Positions 42,650 through 50,592 are shown, counted from the stretch's first letter. The stretch: 64,000 nucleotides of DNA from Hyphomicrobiales bacterium (GCA_930633525.1 CAKNFP010000001.1:3533501-3597500); one strand, 5' to 3'. Notes: generated from the letters alone by a model not told the origin. Numbers and translations are program-made.

Positions 42650-43792
42650 CTATTCGTTGGGGCGTCCAAATAGTTTTTCCGGCGCGATCGGCGCGGAACC
42701 TTGATCAGAATCCTGTAATTTTGCGTCAGCATCGGACAGAGGTAGAGCTTCCCCCCTCCTTCTTTTTCTCTCTGATTCCCAAAAGCTATTAAGCTTTCCA
42801 AGACGTTCTTGATGGCTTTCAGGGATATTATTAAATTGCAAATCGCCGACTATATAGGGATGGAAGAAATAATCTGGATTGCTGTTGATAAACTCTTCGC
42901 AAAATCTGCTAACCTGATCAGTATTTCGCGCTTGCACACCCATTAGATCGTCCTCGGAGAGAGAAAGCTTATCGTGGAGGTGCATATCGATCCAAAATAC
43001 AGGGTAGGAAAGTCCACCAATAACGCCTTTTAAAGGGACCCTTCCCGCATAATGGAATTTAATGGCATCGTACTTCGTTTTCATTATCTGATGCCGATTT
43101 CTTTCCGCGGCGACGAGTAGAAGCGCCAGCTCCACGGAGATTACAAATCGGCGCGGAGTTGCTAACGTTGAAAGCCGGAACCCAGTATCAATTGAAGGTC
43201 CAATAAAATCCCTCGCCAGCCCCCGGGAATTACGACGGGAGTAAAATTTTTCTAAAAGCTGCAAATTTTCATAAATGGGGTCGTCTTCGTCCTCTTGCTC
43301 ATCTAACTTCTCAACAGCGGCGCGAAAAATAACCTCGGCGTTATGCACGGGGAATCCCGCAACCCATGCCGTTGACTTAAGGTCAAGAGAGGGAAAACGC
43401 TCCCTCAATCGCCCTCTATATTCGTTTATTGCCTTCGCCCAACAGCAGATACAGGCCAAAACTTCGCGATGGTCACTGAGTTCCTTGGTATAGAGCAGTT
43501 CATCGCCTGCGCCCTTCCAAAACTCGGGAGCATTTCCCGTCGGCCACCCGCACGATGTGGCAACGTTCTCGGCATAGTGCCCCCACTCTTTCGAAAAGAG
43601 GCGCTCCACCTCTCGATAGAATTCTGACAAGGGCGAAAACCACGGCTCCGCTGGCGCCTCCATCGCCGACGAATCTCCAGACCTTCTCTTGTCGCGGCCG
43701 AGACTTTGCTTGAACGCAGTAGACCCAACGATATCCACGCTAAGAAACAACCTCAGCGTGGAGCGAAGCGGGGATTTTTTTCTTCCGCTCAC
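42650..43792 (-). CDS. Class III nucleotide cyclase, Pycsar-like (PycC-like)
   Basis: A 380-residue protein. The catalytic domain opens with LRLFLSVDIVGSTAFKQ (metal-binding Asp20) and continues EFWKGAGDELLYTKELSDHREVLACICCWAKAI (second metal Asp97). The short domain with a DIVGST plus WKxxGDEL pattern is the layout I associate with PycC cyclases that make cCMP or cUMP during phage infection; adenylate/guanylate specificity cannot be excluded. The C-terminal 200 residues have no recognised domain. A GTG start three bases after the IrrE-like stop, with no good ribosome site, suggests coupled translation. GC is low for this genome. Confidence 0.78.
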   Translation of the reverse strand: MSGRKKSPLRSTLRLFLSVDIVGSTAFKQSLGRDKRRSGDSSAMEAPAEPWFSPLSEFYREVERLFSKEWGHYAENVATSCGWPTGNAPEFWKGAGDELLYTKELSDHREVLACICCWAKAINEYRGRLRERFPSLDLKSTAWVAGFPVHNAEVIFRAAVEKLDEQEDEDDPIYENLQLLEKFYSRRNSRGLARDFIGPSIDTGFRLSTLATPRRFVISVELALLLVAAERNRHQIMKTKYDAIKFHYAGRVPLKGVIGGLSYPVFWIDMHLHDKLSLSEDDLMGVQARNTDQVSRFCEEFINSNPDYFFHPYIVGDLQFNNIPESHQERLGKLNSFWESERKRRRGEALPLSDADAKLQDSDQGSAPIAPEKLFGRPNE

Positions 43793-43795
43793 TTG

Positions 43796-44329
43796 TCAGA
43801 TCAATAAACCAAGGGTCTTCGCCCGGACCCGAACGGCGGCCATTGATACGCCAAAAAACTGGGACAGAGTGACAATACCATCGCCGCATTGTAGCTTTTG
43901 ACGAAATTCGTCCGCTGGCATCAGTAAACCGGCCGCAAACCAGTTTGCCTCCCACTCCACGACACCAGAGCCGTACCGTTGAGCCTGCATGGGCGTCACA
44001 ATCCCGGTCGAAACCTTCGGAATCAGAAAGTGCAATACGTAGTGACCAAGCTCATGAGCGATGGTGAAACGATCACGCGCCGGCCCCGTGTGCATCGGCA
44101 AAAAAATCTGGAAGGTACCGTTTTCCTCAACCCGTATTGTGCCAGAACTTGCATCAGCAATATCCCAGAACTCACTTAGAATGAGCCGCCCCCCAAGCCT
44201 GCGCACTGTAGGCTCGAGGTCATCGCCTGGTTTCAATCCCACGTGAGATGCCAAGCCGCGGGCATACTCCTCCACCTGCATCCGTGAAAGGTTGCTCGGC
44301 TGGGGGGGCTTATAAGACTTTGCGGTCAT
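43796..44329 (-). CDS. ImmA/IrrE family metallopeptidase
   Basis: A 177-residue zinc peptidase. The HEXXH motif is in FTIAHELGHYVLHFL (His92, Glu93, His96), with a downstream acidic ligand region VVEWEANWFAAGLLMPADEF, the ImmA/IrrE signature. It lacks the N-terminal HTH seen in many relatives. ImmA cleaves element repressors and IrrE/DdrO-type peptidases cleave regulators after stress. Placed first in an operon with a Pycsar-like cyclase, it could be the regulator or the nucleotide-responsive effector of that system (inference). Confidence 0.85.
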   Translation of the reverse strand: MTAKSYKPPQPSNLSRMQVEEYARGLASHVGLKPGDDLEPTVRRLGGRLILSEFWDIADASSGTIRVEENGTFQIFLPMHTGPARDRFTIAHELGHYVLHFLIPKVSTGIVTPMQAQRYGSGVVEWEANWFAAGLLMPADEFRQKLQCGDGIVTLSQFFGVSMAAVRVRAKTLGLLI

Positions 44330-44350
44330 GGATCGGAACGACTCAATTTC

Positions 44351-44389
44351 TAGGCGCGCCTATATAAACTGTAGCTCGCAAGACGACAA
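44351..44389 (-). promoter_or_regulatory. Promoter and palindrome of the IrrE/cyclase operon
   Basis: On the minus strand TTGTCG (44389-44384) and TATATA (44366-44361) are 17 bases apart. A perfect 12-bp palindrome TAGGCGCGCCTA (44351-44362) overlaps the -10 box and the expected transcription start, about 20 bases upstream of the first codon, and is a likely repressor site. Confidence 0.65.
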
Positions 44390-44610
44390 TGGACCAGCCA
44401 AATGTGGGGATAGCACGTCGTTGAACAAGATCGAGCAATTGAAGGGCGCCAATCCCGACCGCGCGGGCAAAGCCGGCTTTTGAAAACGGAGTAGGAGTAA
44501 TTTCAGCCCCACACGCTAGCGATATCCCAGGCCGTCGCCGTCGCGCCGCCGGGACTGGCCGGAAGGACCCGCCCGTGAAACGGGGTTCACAGACGGGCTG
44601 CGTCGGCTGG

Positions 44611-44853
44611 TTAGCCGTCACGGACCATTCGTCGGGCCGTTGTGATTGCAGAGAGTCGAAGGCGATCGATGGTAGCCTGATCGAAAGCCGCGCCCTCTTC
44701 ACGAAGCCCCTCCGCGATGCCCTCCTCGAGGCCGTAAAGGGCCTCGGCCGACGGAAAGGTGCAGCTGCGCCGCACCTTCTCTCGCAAAACCTCGATCATG
44801 GCCAACGCGTGCCCAAGGGCACGCTCAAGGCCCGTATCGTCCGCAATCATCAC
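44611..44853 (-). CDS. Small tail-module protein, unknown
   Basis: An 80-residue helical protein (MMIADDTGLERALGHALAMIEVLREKVRRSCTFPSAEALYGLEEGIAEGLREEGAAFDQATIDRLRLSAITTARRMV) whose start overlaps the tape-measure stop by 4 bp. Position after the tape measure would be that of a tail component, but no family is evident. Confidence 0.6.
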   Translation of the reverse strand: MMIADDTGLERALGHALAMIEVLREKVRRSCTFPSAEALYGLEEGIAEGLREEGAAFDQATIDRLRLSAITTARRMVRDG

Positions 44854-47450
44854 TGCGCTCCGTCATGTAGAGAACCGTCCTGCCGATTCTTGAAGCTCGC
44901 GCCGACTGAGCGGCCGACAGCCGCCTGAGCCTGCTGCGCGGCGGGGCCGATCTGGGCGAGCATGCGCAATACGTCACCGACCATCGACTTCAAGTCGGCA
45001 ATCGAGGACAGGTCGGCCGTGGGCTTCACCGTGACATTCAGCGCGCTGCTGATCTCCGCCCCGGCCTCGTTTGCCTTGGCCTTGGCCTCGTCCACAGCCG
45101 TGGTGTCGACCTCGACCTTGGCCTGTAGCTCAGGCGGCCTTGGCCGTGGCTCTGGCTGTTGCGCGACTGGCTGCGGGACGTGCTCCCGCAACTCCTCCGG
45201 CCGCTCAGGCGGCAACGGGATAGGTGCATCGCGCTTCCTGCCCTTCTTACCCTTCTTCTCCGGCCGGCGGGGCGGCTCGGGAATGCCGGGTACAGGAATG
45301 GGCTCCCCGAGGTCTTCCGGCAACTGATACAAGGCAGCGGGCTCGCCGCGCCCTATGGGCGTCGGCGATACGTGCTTGGTGTCCCAGTTGGACAGATAGC
45401 CGCGGTTGTTCTTCGGCTGGCTCTTGCCCAGTTTGTTGAAGCCGCCATCCGATCCCAGCGTGAAATCCCGGTTGTTGGCCGGCTCCGGGTCCTTGATGTT
45501 GAACTGGCGCTTCGTCTCGCCACGCAGATCCGTCGGCTTGTTCCACCAGGCCTCAACAGGCGCCTGGTCAGGATTGAGCCATTTGGGAAGGAGTTTCTCC
45601 AGCGTGGCCTGCCACTGCGCAGTGCGCTCGCCATTGGCCTTGAAGAAGGCTTGCAGTTCCTTCTCGCCTTCGGGGATGTTGGCGCCGAGGTTATAGCCTA
45701 AATATCCAGCGCCAAGCGTGCGCGCCAGCAGCCAGCCCCCGAGCGGGGAGCCCTTGACGGTATCCCAAAGACGCGACCATGCGCCACCCGTTGCGGCCGT
45801 GCCCGCGCCGCCCGCTGCGCCTCCGCCGGCAGCCGTCTTGCCGCCGCCTGTGAGCATCTCGGCAGCGCCGGAGAACATCTTCCAGATCTTGTACATGCCG
45901 TAGAGACCGGCGCCGCCAGCAGCTGCCGCTCCACCAGCACCCAAGACACCGGCAAGATCCTTGTTCTCTGACAGATAGTTCGCAAAGCTGCCTATCGCCC
46001 CGGTCAGTCCATTCAGGGCCGACGTGGCTGCGGGGATGAGCGGGCTGGTCAGTTGCGTGACAAGATTTGTGAGCTGCGAGGTCAAGCCGGACCACGCGAC
46101 GAAGGGGTCGCGCTTCGGCAATTCATTCGCCGCATCCAGGCCGGGCGCGTTGTCGTATTGCTGGGCCTTACGGTCGTACTGCTCGCGCTGCGTCGCCATC
46201 TTGGTGAAGATGTCGGCGACCGTCCGATTGCTGAAGATCCGCGACATGACGGCGGTTAAGGCCGCGTCATCATTGATGTTAATGCCCCTTTTCTCAAGGT
46301 TCGGCAACAACGTCTTCTTCATATAGTCGTAGGGGTTCGCGAGGAAGGTCTTCTCGTCGACGAAGTTGCCCTTCCTGTCGCGGAGGCCGTACTGAGCCTG
46401 GATGGCTTTCGACTGCTTTGTAGCCTTGGCGCCAACAATCTGGCTCAAGCCAGACGAAAGCGCCGTTCCGACGCGTGCATCGCCCATGTCCTGGCCAAGC
46501 GCAGGGGCGATGGTCGAGAGGAACTTATTGTCCAAGCTTGCACCTGCGGCGCGCGATTGCCGCACCATCTGCAGGAAGCCACCAAGGTCGAGGTCCGCGC
46601 CCTCGACCGACATCGCCTTGATCCAGGCGTTGTAGAGATCCCGGATCTCAACGGGATCGACCTTGCCGAGAGTGTCGAGGCCCTTGAAAAACTTCCGGCC
46701 TTCGTCGAGGGCTGCGTCCTTGCCCTTGAGGGATTGCAGCACTGCCGTGCCTTCGGCGATCGTGTCAGCCAGCTGTATCGCCTTGTCGACCGAGCCGGTG
46801 GCGGCGGCGGTGTCGCGCAGCCGCTCATGCATAGTCGTCGCGTCGATCGACGGGTAACGCAGGCTCGAGTCGAGGGCGGTGCGCTGGAGACGCGACGTCT
46901 CGTCGGGTGTCAGCCCGGCCAGATAGTCACGGGCATCCTCGCGCGTCCACTCGGCGCCCTTCTGCGATACTTGGCGCACAACGCGCCCAGCGACGTATCC
47001 CCCACCTATCCCTGGTATCGCCGCCCAGATCCGGCCGACGCGCCGGCTGCTGCTGGTGTGGGCATGCTCAACGCGCCGCAGCGAGGCGAGTGTATCGCGC
47101 TCCCAAGCCGCCGCTGCGGGAAGGCGGATGCTGACGCGGCGGGAAACGGTAGAGTCAAACCGCTCCCATGCCGCCCGCACGTTGTCGAGTTGCTTTGCCG
47201 TAAGGCCAAGCTTTTTGACTTCGGCCTGGAAGCTGGATGACCAACGCGAAATGCCCTTGCCGTCCGCCAGCTTTTTGCTGGCGGTGGCAACGGCCGTGAT
47301 CGGCGCCTCGATCTTCCGCATCGCCGTTGCGGCCGCGGCCGCTCGCTTCTGCGCGCCGGTTAGGGACTCTAGGCCAGCCGCCGCTTTTTTGGACGGGCCG
47401 GAGAGCTGGTCGATCAGCTTGATGACCAGCGAGGATTGTTTCGTGGCCAT
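44850..47450 (-). CDS. Phage tail tape measure protein
   Basis: An 866-residue protein. It begins MATKQSSLVIKLIDQLSGPSKKAAAGLESLTGAQKRAAAAATAMRKI, the DQLSGP..AA start of tape measure proteins in Mu-like and related phages. Long helical regions, a central hydrophobic Gly/Ala stretch (LAGVLGAGGAAAAGGAGLYGMYKIWKMF) and a Pro/Glu-rich part (PPRRPEKKGKKGRKRDAPIPLPPERPEEL) follow. It sets tail length and is normally co-expressed with tail chaperones. Here no tail-tube, sheath or baseplate genes accompany it. Confidence 0.87.
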   Translation of the reverse strand: MATKQSSLVIKLIDQLSGPSKKAAAGLESLTGAQKRAAAAATAMRKIEAPITAVATASKKLADGKGISRWSSSFQAEVKKLGLTAKQLDNVRAAWERFDSTVSRRVSIRLPAAAAWERDTLASLRRVEHAHTSSSRRVGRIWAAIPGIGGGYVAGRVVRQVSQKGAEWTREDARDYLAGLTPDETSRLQRTALDSSLRYPSIDATTMHERLRDTAAATGSVDKAIQLADTIAEGTAVLQSLKGKDAALDEGRKFFKGLDTLGKVDPVEIRDLYNAWIKAMSVEGADLDLGGFLQMVRQSRAAGASLDNKFLSTIAPALGQDMGDARVGTALSSGLSQIVGAKATKQSKAIQAQYGLRDRKGNFVDEKTFLANPYDYMKKTLLPNLEKRGININDDAALTAVMSRIFSNRTVADIFTKMATQREQYDRKAQQYDNAPGLDAANELPKRDPFVAWSGLTSQLTNLVTQLTSPLIPAATSALNGLTGAIGSFANYLSENKDLAGVLGAGGAAAAGGAGLYGMYKIWKMFSGAAEMLTGGGKTAAGGGAAGGAGTAATGGAWSRLWDTVKGSPLGGWLLARTLGAGYLGYNLGANIPEGEKELQAFFKANGERTAQWQATLEKLLPKWLNPDQAPVEAWWNKPTDLRGETKRQFNIKDPEPANNRDFTLGSDGGFNKLGKSQPKNNRGYLSNWDTKHVSPTPIGRGEPAALYQLPEDLGEPIPVPGIPEPPRRPEKKGKKGRKRDAPIPLPPERPEELREHVPQPVAQQPEPRPRPPELQAKVEVDTTAVDEAKAKANEAGAEISSALNVTVKPTADLSSIADLKSMVGDVLRMLAQIGPAAQQAQAAVGRSVGASFKNRQDGSLHDGAQ

Positions 47451-47462
47451 CGGCCCCTCAAA

Positions 47463-47489
47463 TGAAAAAGCCCGCTATGCGCGGGCTTT
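47463..47489 (-). terminator. Hairpin with T-run after the tail chaperone
   Basis: AAAGCCCGC (47467-47475) and GCGGGCTTT (47481-47489) form a 9-bp stem with a 5-base loop. Read on the minus strand it is followed by five T residues. It overlaps the stop of the frameshifted chaperone product and would limit read-through into the tape measure gene. Confidence 0.6.
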
Positions 47490-47857
47490 CAGGATGCGAA
47501 CGGCGATCCCATGCCAGGCCAGGGCCTCGGCGGGGGCCATGCGCAGGACGTCGGGCAGCGGTGTATGCAGAACGTGCGCTATCAGGCCGGCTGCGTCGCG
47601 CCATCCACGGCCGGCGTATCGTTTCCCCCCGCGGCCAGAAGCGCGGCGACGACCTTGTCGAAGTCCGATGGACGCATCTGATGCACGACCTTGACCGGAA
47701 CATCGTTGAGATGGGCGATCAGCGCGGCGAGGCGGGCCATCTCGCCATTGATATTCTCGACGGCGATCAGCGCGCCGATGTCGGGTTCGCGGATGGTGAG
47801 CCTGGCAACAGGCGCGCCGGCGTTATCGAGGGGGCGTGAAAGGTCGATGGAGGTCAT
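47475..47857 (-). CDS. Phage tail assembly chaperone with programmed -1 frameshift
   Basis: The zero frame (47582-47857) encodes a 91-residue gpE/G-like chaperone, MTSIDLSRPLDNAGAPVARLTIREPDIGALIAVENINGEMARLAALIAHLNDVPVKVVHQMRPSDFDKVVAALLAAGG.... At codons 77-79 the heptamer G-GGA-AAC (47627-47621) is a canonical slippery site in the correct register. The -1 frame then runs RYAGRGWRDAAGLIAHVLHT and on through PLPDVLRMAPAEALAWHGIAVRILKARA to a TAG at 47477-47475. The extension resembles the T/E' part of tail chaperones, which binds the tape measure protein. Confidence 0.82.
47621..47627 (-). other. GGGAAAC slippery sequence
   Basis: The heptamer lies in the X-XXY-YYZ register of the tail chaperone frame (GGA codon 78, AAC codon 79). 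It is the same class as the GGGAAAG site used by phage lambda G/GT. The zero-frame stop is 13 codons downstream. Confidence 0.8.
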
Positions 47858-47917
47858 GGGAGATCCTGAAATGGAAATGTCGTTGTGCCCGTCCGGTCAA
47901 GCGATCATGCTGACGGG

Positions 47918-48229
47918 ATGACGCGCGCTGAATTCCAGCGAACAGCAAAGCCGCATCTCATCGCGGATGTGCGGCTGTACTCGACTGCGGAGGGCGGTCG
48001 TCGAACCCCGGCGCTGCCTGGATGGAGCTCGGTTTGTATCGCTCCGGAAGCAGGAGTGGGCTTTGACGCGCTCGTGATATTGGGCGACCGCGCCTTCCAC
48101 CCAGGCGAAGAACGACGGGTGGGCTTTTATTTCCTCTCAGCAGACGAAGCGGCGGACTCTCTAAAGAAGGCCGGACGCTTCTTCCTATGGGAGGGGCGGA
48201 CAATTGGTGAGGCCCAGGTCGTCGTTTGA
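47918..48229 (+). CDS. Small protein resembling EF-Tu C-terminal domain
   Basis: A 103-residue protein (MTRAEFQRTAKPHLIADVRLYSTAEGGRRTPALPGWSSVCIAPEAG...). The TAEGGRRTP segment, the PGEERRVGFYFLSADEAADSLKKAGRFFLWEGRTIGEAQVV ending and spacing match the beta-barrel of elongation factor Tu domains II/III without any GTPase domain. Such stand-alone proteins are known in accessory loci but have no settled role. It is divergent from the tail chaperone. Confidence 0.62.
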   Translation: MTRAEFQRTAKPHLIADVRLYSTAEGGRRTPALPGWSSVCIAPEAGVGFDALVILGDRAFHPGEERRVGFYFLSADEAADSLKKAGRFFLWEGRTIGEAQVVV

Positions 48230-48525
48230 TGGCCCTGCGGACCCGTGCGCACTGGGTCCGCGGGGTACGCACTAAGGTACGCACCCTGAAGCCGTTAATC
48301 CAACAGTTTCGCGATGCAAGTGCGAACCTCGGAAATTCGGCTGAAACTAGCGTTTTTTAGGGCTGCCGCCGCCGCGCCCCCCGTCGGGGTGGTAGCCAAG
48401 GACCCGTGAAACAGGATGTTTCACGGTCGCCTTCGGGTCCTTCCCAGTGGGGGTGCGCACCGCGACGGCGAGGCATCCCGAGGAACGGCCGGCTGCAGAA
48501 TTCTCCTGGGGGGTTCCGCTTCCGC
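48230..48525. other. Non-coding interval with hairpins
   Basis: No credible gene. GCGGACCC (48237-48244) pairs with GGGTCCGC (48254-48261). Further on, AAGGACCC (48398-48405) pairs with GGGTCCTT (48435-48442) around the perfect hairpin CCGTGAAAC (48404-48412)/GTTTCACGG (48418-48426). A similar AAGGACCC...CCGTGAAAC string occurs near 44564-44582. Confidence 0.5.
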
Positions 48526-49233
48526 CTACACGCGCGGAAGCGCAACGCGACTGACGTCTTCGCCGTACCCCATAGAGGTCCACATTGGGGCGTGGCAGCC
48601 GCCGGGGAGCATGTCAGGCGGAATGAGGCTGCGGACATCTTCGTCCTGCATCACGCTCCGCTGCATCAGTTCGCGAGCAACTCCCCGGATCGCGCTGAAG
48701 ATCCGGGGAGACGTTACGAGATCGATCGCGCGCTTTTCAAAATGCCGATAGAGGGCGATGACCATCTCGTCGTCATCGTCAGGCCGATCCTGCACCAGCG
48801 CCGCGAAGGCGCGGCAATTGTCGCAAGGCCGCGCCTCCCCCGCTCGCGCCGCGGTGAGATAAAACCGAAGGTATGCGGACTCGGGCCGCCAGATGCGACG
48901 GCCGAGCCACCGCTCTGCGGTGTGTCCTGCGGCAAGGACGGCGACATGCTCATATGCGAACGTCGCCCCCGGAGGACGGGCAACGTTAGCGGAGAAACGC
49001 TGTGCTATGTCAACGCCCCGCGACCCGATCGCCCAGCCCAATAGGAGGGCCACAACGGCGTGCCCCCCCTCGTGGACAGCGATCGGCCACAGATCAGCTT
49101 GCGCGAACCGCGGGGAGCGGTTCACCTTGCGGGTGAAAGCGCCCTCGCCTTCTACTGCGTGTGGCTCGGGCAATGGCGCGTCGCCGGCGAAAGACCGCCT
49201 GCAGCGCGCGCAGCATGATGGGCCGCACGTCAT
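48526..49233 (-). CDS. M41-like zinc metalloprotease of a mobile element
   Basis: A 235-residue protein with IAVHEGGHAVVALLLGW, the HEXXH of the FtsH-peptidase (M41-like) group, and EHVAVLAAGHTAERWLGR downstream. No AAA+ domain or membrane segment is present, so it is a free protease domain as seen in some alphaproteobacterial islands. Its ATG overlaps the stop of the preceding gene by 4 bp. Confidence 0.78.
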   Translation of the reverse strand: MTCGPSCCARCRRSFAGDAPLPEPHAVEGEGAFTRKVNRSPRFAQADLWPIAVHEGGHAVVALLLGWAIGSRGVDIAQRFSANVARPPGATFAYEHVAVLAAGHTAERWLGRRIWRPESAYLRFYLTAARAGEARPCDNCRAFAALVQDRPDDDDEMVIALYRHFEKRAIDLVTSPRIFSAIRGVARELMQRSVMQDEDVRSLIPPDMLPGGCHAPMWTSMGYGEDVSRVALPRV

Positions 49234-49924
49234 CGGCGTAGATGGTCAGCTACGTCCAATCTCTGGACATCATGCTCACTCAGTTCCGCCCCCATCGGGC
49301 CGCGGTAATAACCGTCGGCGACACCAGCGACCCGCCGCAGGTGGGTGTACCGTATCGAATGGCGAGATCCGTCCAGAATGTAGGGACAGTCAGCGGGCAA
49401 AGGAAGCGCATCGGGCCGATGTTCGATCGCTTTAATACGCTCATCCTCGCGCCCAGCTTCGACGAGTCGGGTATTAACGGCCTCGATGGCGAGCTCAGCT
49501 TCTCGCAAGCGTGTGATAATGCCTATGAGCTCTCTCGCGACACGCGGATAGTCATTGCGCAAAACTCTGGCGACCGCGTTGCCCTCTTTGGCGGCTGCGT
49601 CTTTTTCGGCCGTCAGGGCTTGCTCCGCTTCCCGCTCGAGCGCTTCGCCGTGCCTGATCTCCAGGCGGCTGACCAGAGCGGCTGTCCGATCGAGCTCGAC
49701 ACGGCGTCAGCGAGCGCGTCGTGGGCGGCACGGGCCGCCTTCGGGCTATCTAGCAATGCATCGCCATAGCCAGACTCTGCTGTCGCGAGCGCGGTGGCCG
49801 CGGCACTGTGTTCCGCGCGGGCCTTATCGAGGCTTTCGGCGATGATGGTGGAAGTCGCCTTATCATCGCGCGCGACCGTAATCAGCGCGGCGAGACTGTC
49901 GAGAATTTTCATAGGGATCCTCAA
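49230..49924 (-). pseudogene. Coiled-coil element protein split by a frame change
   Basis: The first part (49613-49924) begins MRIPMKILDSLAALITVARDDKATSTIIAESLDKARAEHSAAATALATAESGYGDALLDSPKAARAAHDALADAV. From about 49705 the sensible reading moves to the -1 frame, giving ELDRTAALVSRLEIRHGEAL EREAEQALTAEKDAAAKEGNAVARV, then LRNDYPRVARELIGI down to 49230. The helical character continues across the junction. No slippery heptamer is visible, so a small insertion/deletion or a sequence error is more likely than programmed frameshifting. Confidence 0.65.
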
Positions 49925-50406
49925 TTGAGGGATGCTGCGCGAGAGAAAGCGGCGAGGATGATCGGGTCGAGATGCAAAACCAGCGTGCCGGGGGGGTTGG
50001 TCCGGTTGCAGGCCGCGGCGATGATGCGGGAATGGGCCGTACCTGGAGGCACGCCGACAACCACGGGAGGATCAGTTGGCGCGGCGACCAGGAAGCTCTC
50101 GCGGCTGGGAAATAGCTCCGATGCAGTGCGGCGAAGGAAGGCGCCGTCCTCATCGACGCCGTTATCGCGATCGCTAAAGGCGAAGGCAAGACGTGCCGCT
50201 CGTCCAGGCATCGCACCCGCGCGGGTCAATGCACCGGTGATCGCCACCTGTGCAAGACGGCGACGACCGAGGAGCGCGGCAATGCCCTGCCCGGCCGGTG
50301 GCTCGTCGCCCTCGCCGTATGAGATAACGCCACGAGATACCCACTGCGTGAGCATGGCTGGCGGAACTCCGGTCGCGCACGCGACCGCCGTCATGGTGAG
50401 CTGCAT
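49921..50406 (-). CDS. MerR-like HTH protein
   Basis: A 161-residue protein MQLTMTAVACATGVPPAMLTQWVSRGVISYGEGDEP... with an N-terminal MerR-like HTH similar in style to the protein at 38411-38932, followed by a mostly helical region and a beta-rich end. ATG 50406 is chosen over a long unrelated upstream frame. It heads the minus-strand group down to 48526, with 4-bp overlaps. Confidence 0.7.
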   Translation of the reverse strand: MQLTMTAVACATGVPPAMLTQWVSRGVISYGEGDEPPAGQGIAALLGRRRLAQVAITGALTRAGAMPGRAARLAFAFSDRDNGVDEDGAFLRRTASELFPSRESFLVAAPTDPPVVVGVPPGTAHSRIIAAACNRTNPPGTLVLHLDPIILAAFSRAASLN

Positions 50407-50444
50407 TAGGAGAGTCCTTTTTCGGATGAATGACGTGATGTAGA

Positions 50445-50472
50445 AAGCAAAACGCCCGGCTTCGGCCGGGCG
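50445..50472 (-). terminator. Rho-independent-type terminator
   Basis: CGCCCGGC (50453-50460), four-base loop, GCCGGGCG (50465-50472). On the minus strand the stem is followed by TTTTGCTTT. It lies just upstream of the MerR-like gene and would end transcripts from the right. Confidence 0.75.
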
Positions 50473-50566
50473 TGAGTTTGCCAATAGAACGCGGGGGTGC
50501 GAACCGGCGGTGAGGCCGGACCGCCGGTTCGCTATCGGCCTGCTGTCTCCGGACGGCTGGCCGAAT

Positions 50567-50592
50567 GAAAAAAGCCGCCCGGAGGCGGCTTG
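50567..50592 (-). terminator. Rho-independent-type terminator
   Basis: On the minus strand AAGCCGCC-TCCG-GGCGGCTT is followed by a T-run. It is positioned about 95 bases after the stop of the 50687-51988 gene. Together with the next hairpin it separates that gene from the MerR/M41 group. Confidence 0.8.

Noticed and set aside
48237..48261. GCGGACCC/GGGTCCGC hairpin as a terminator of the EF-Tu-like gene
   Set aside because: The stem is perfect but no T-run follows on either strand, so only a hairpin is recorded.
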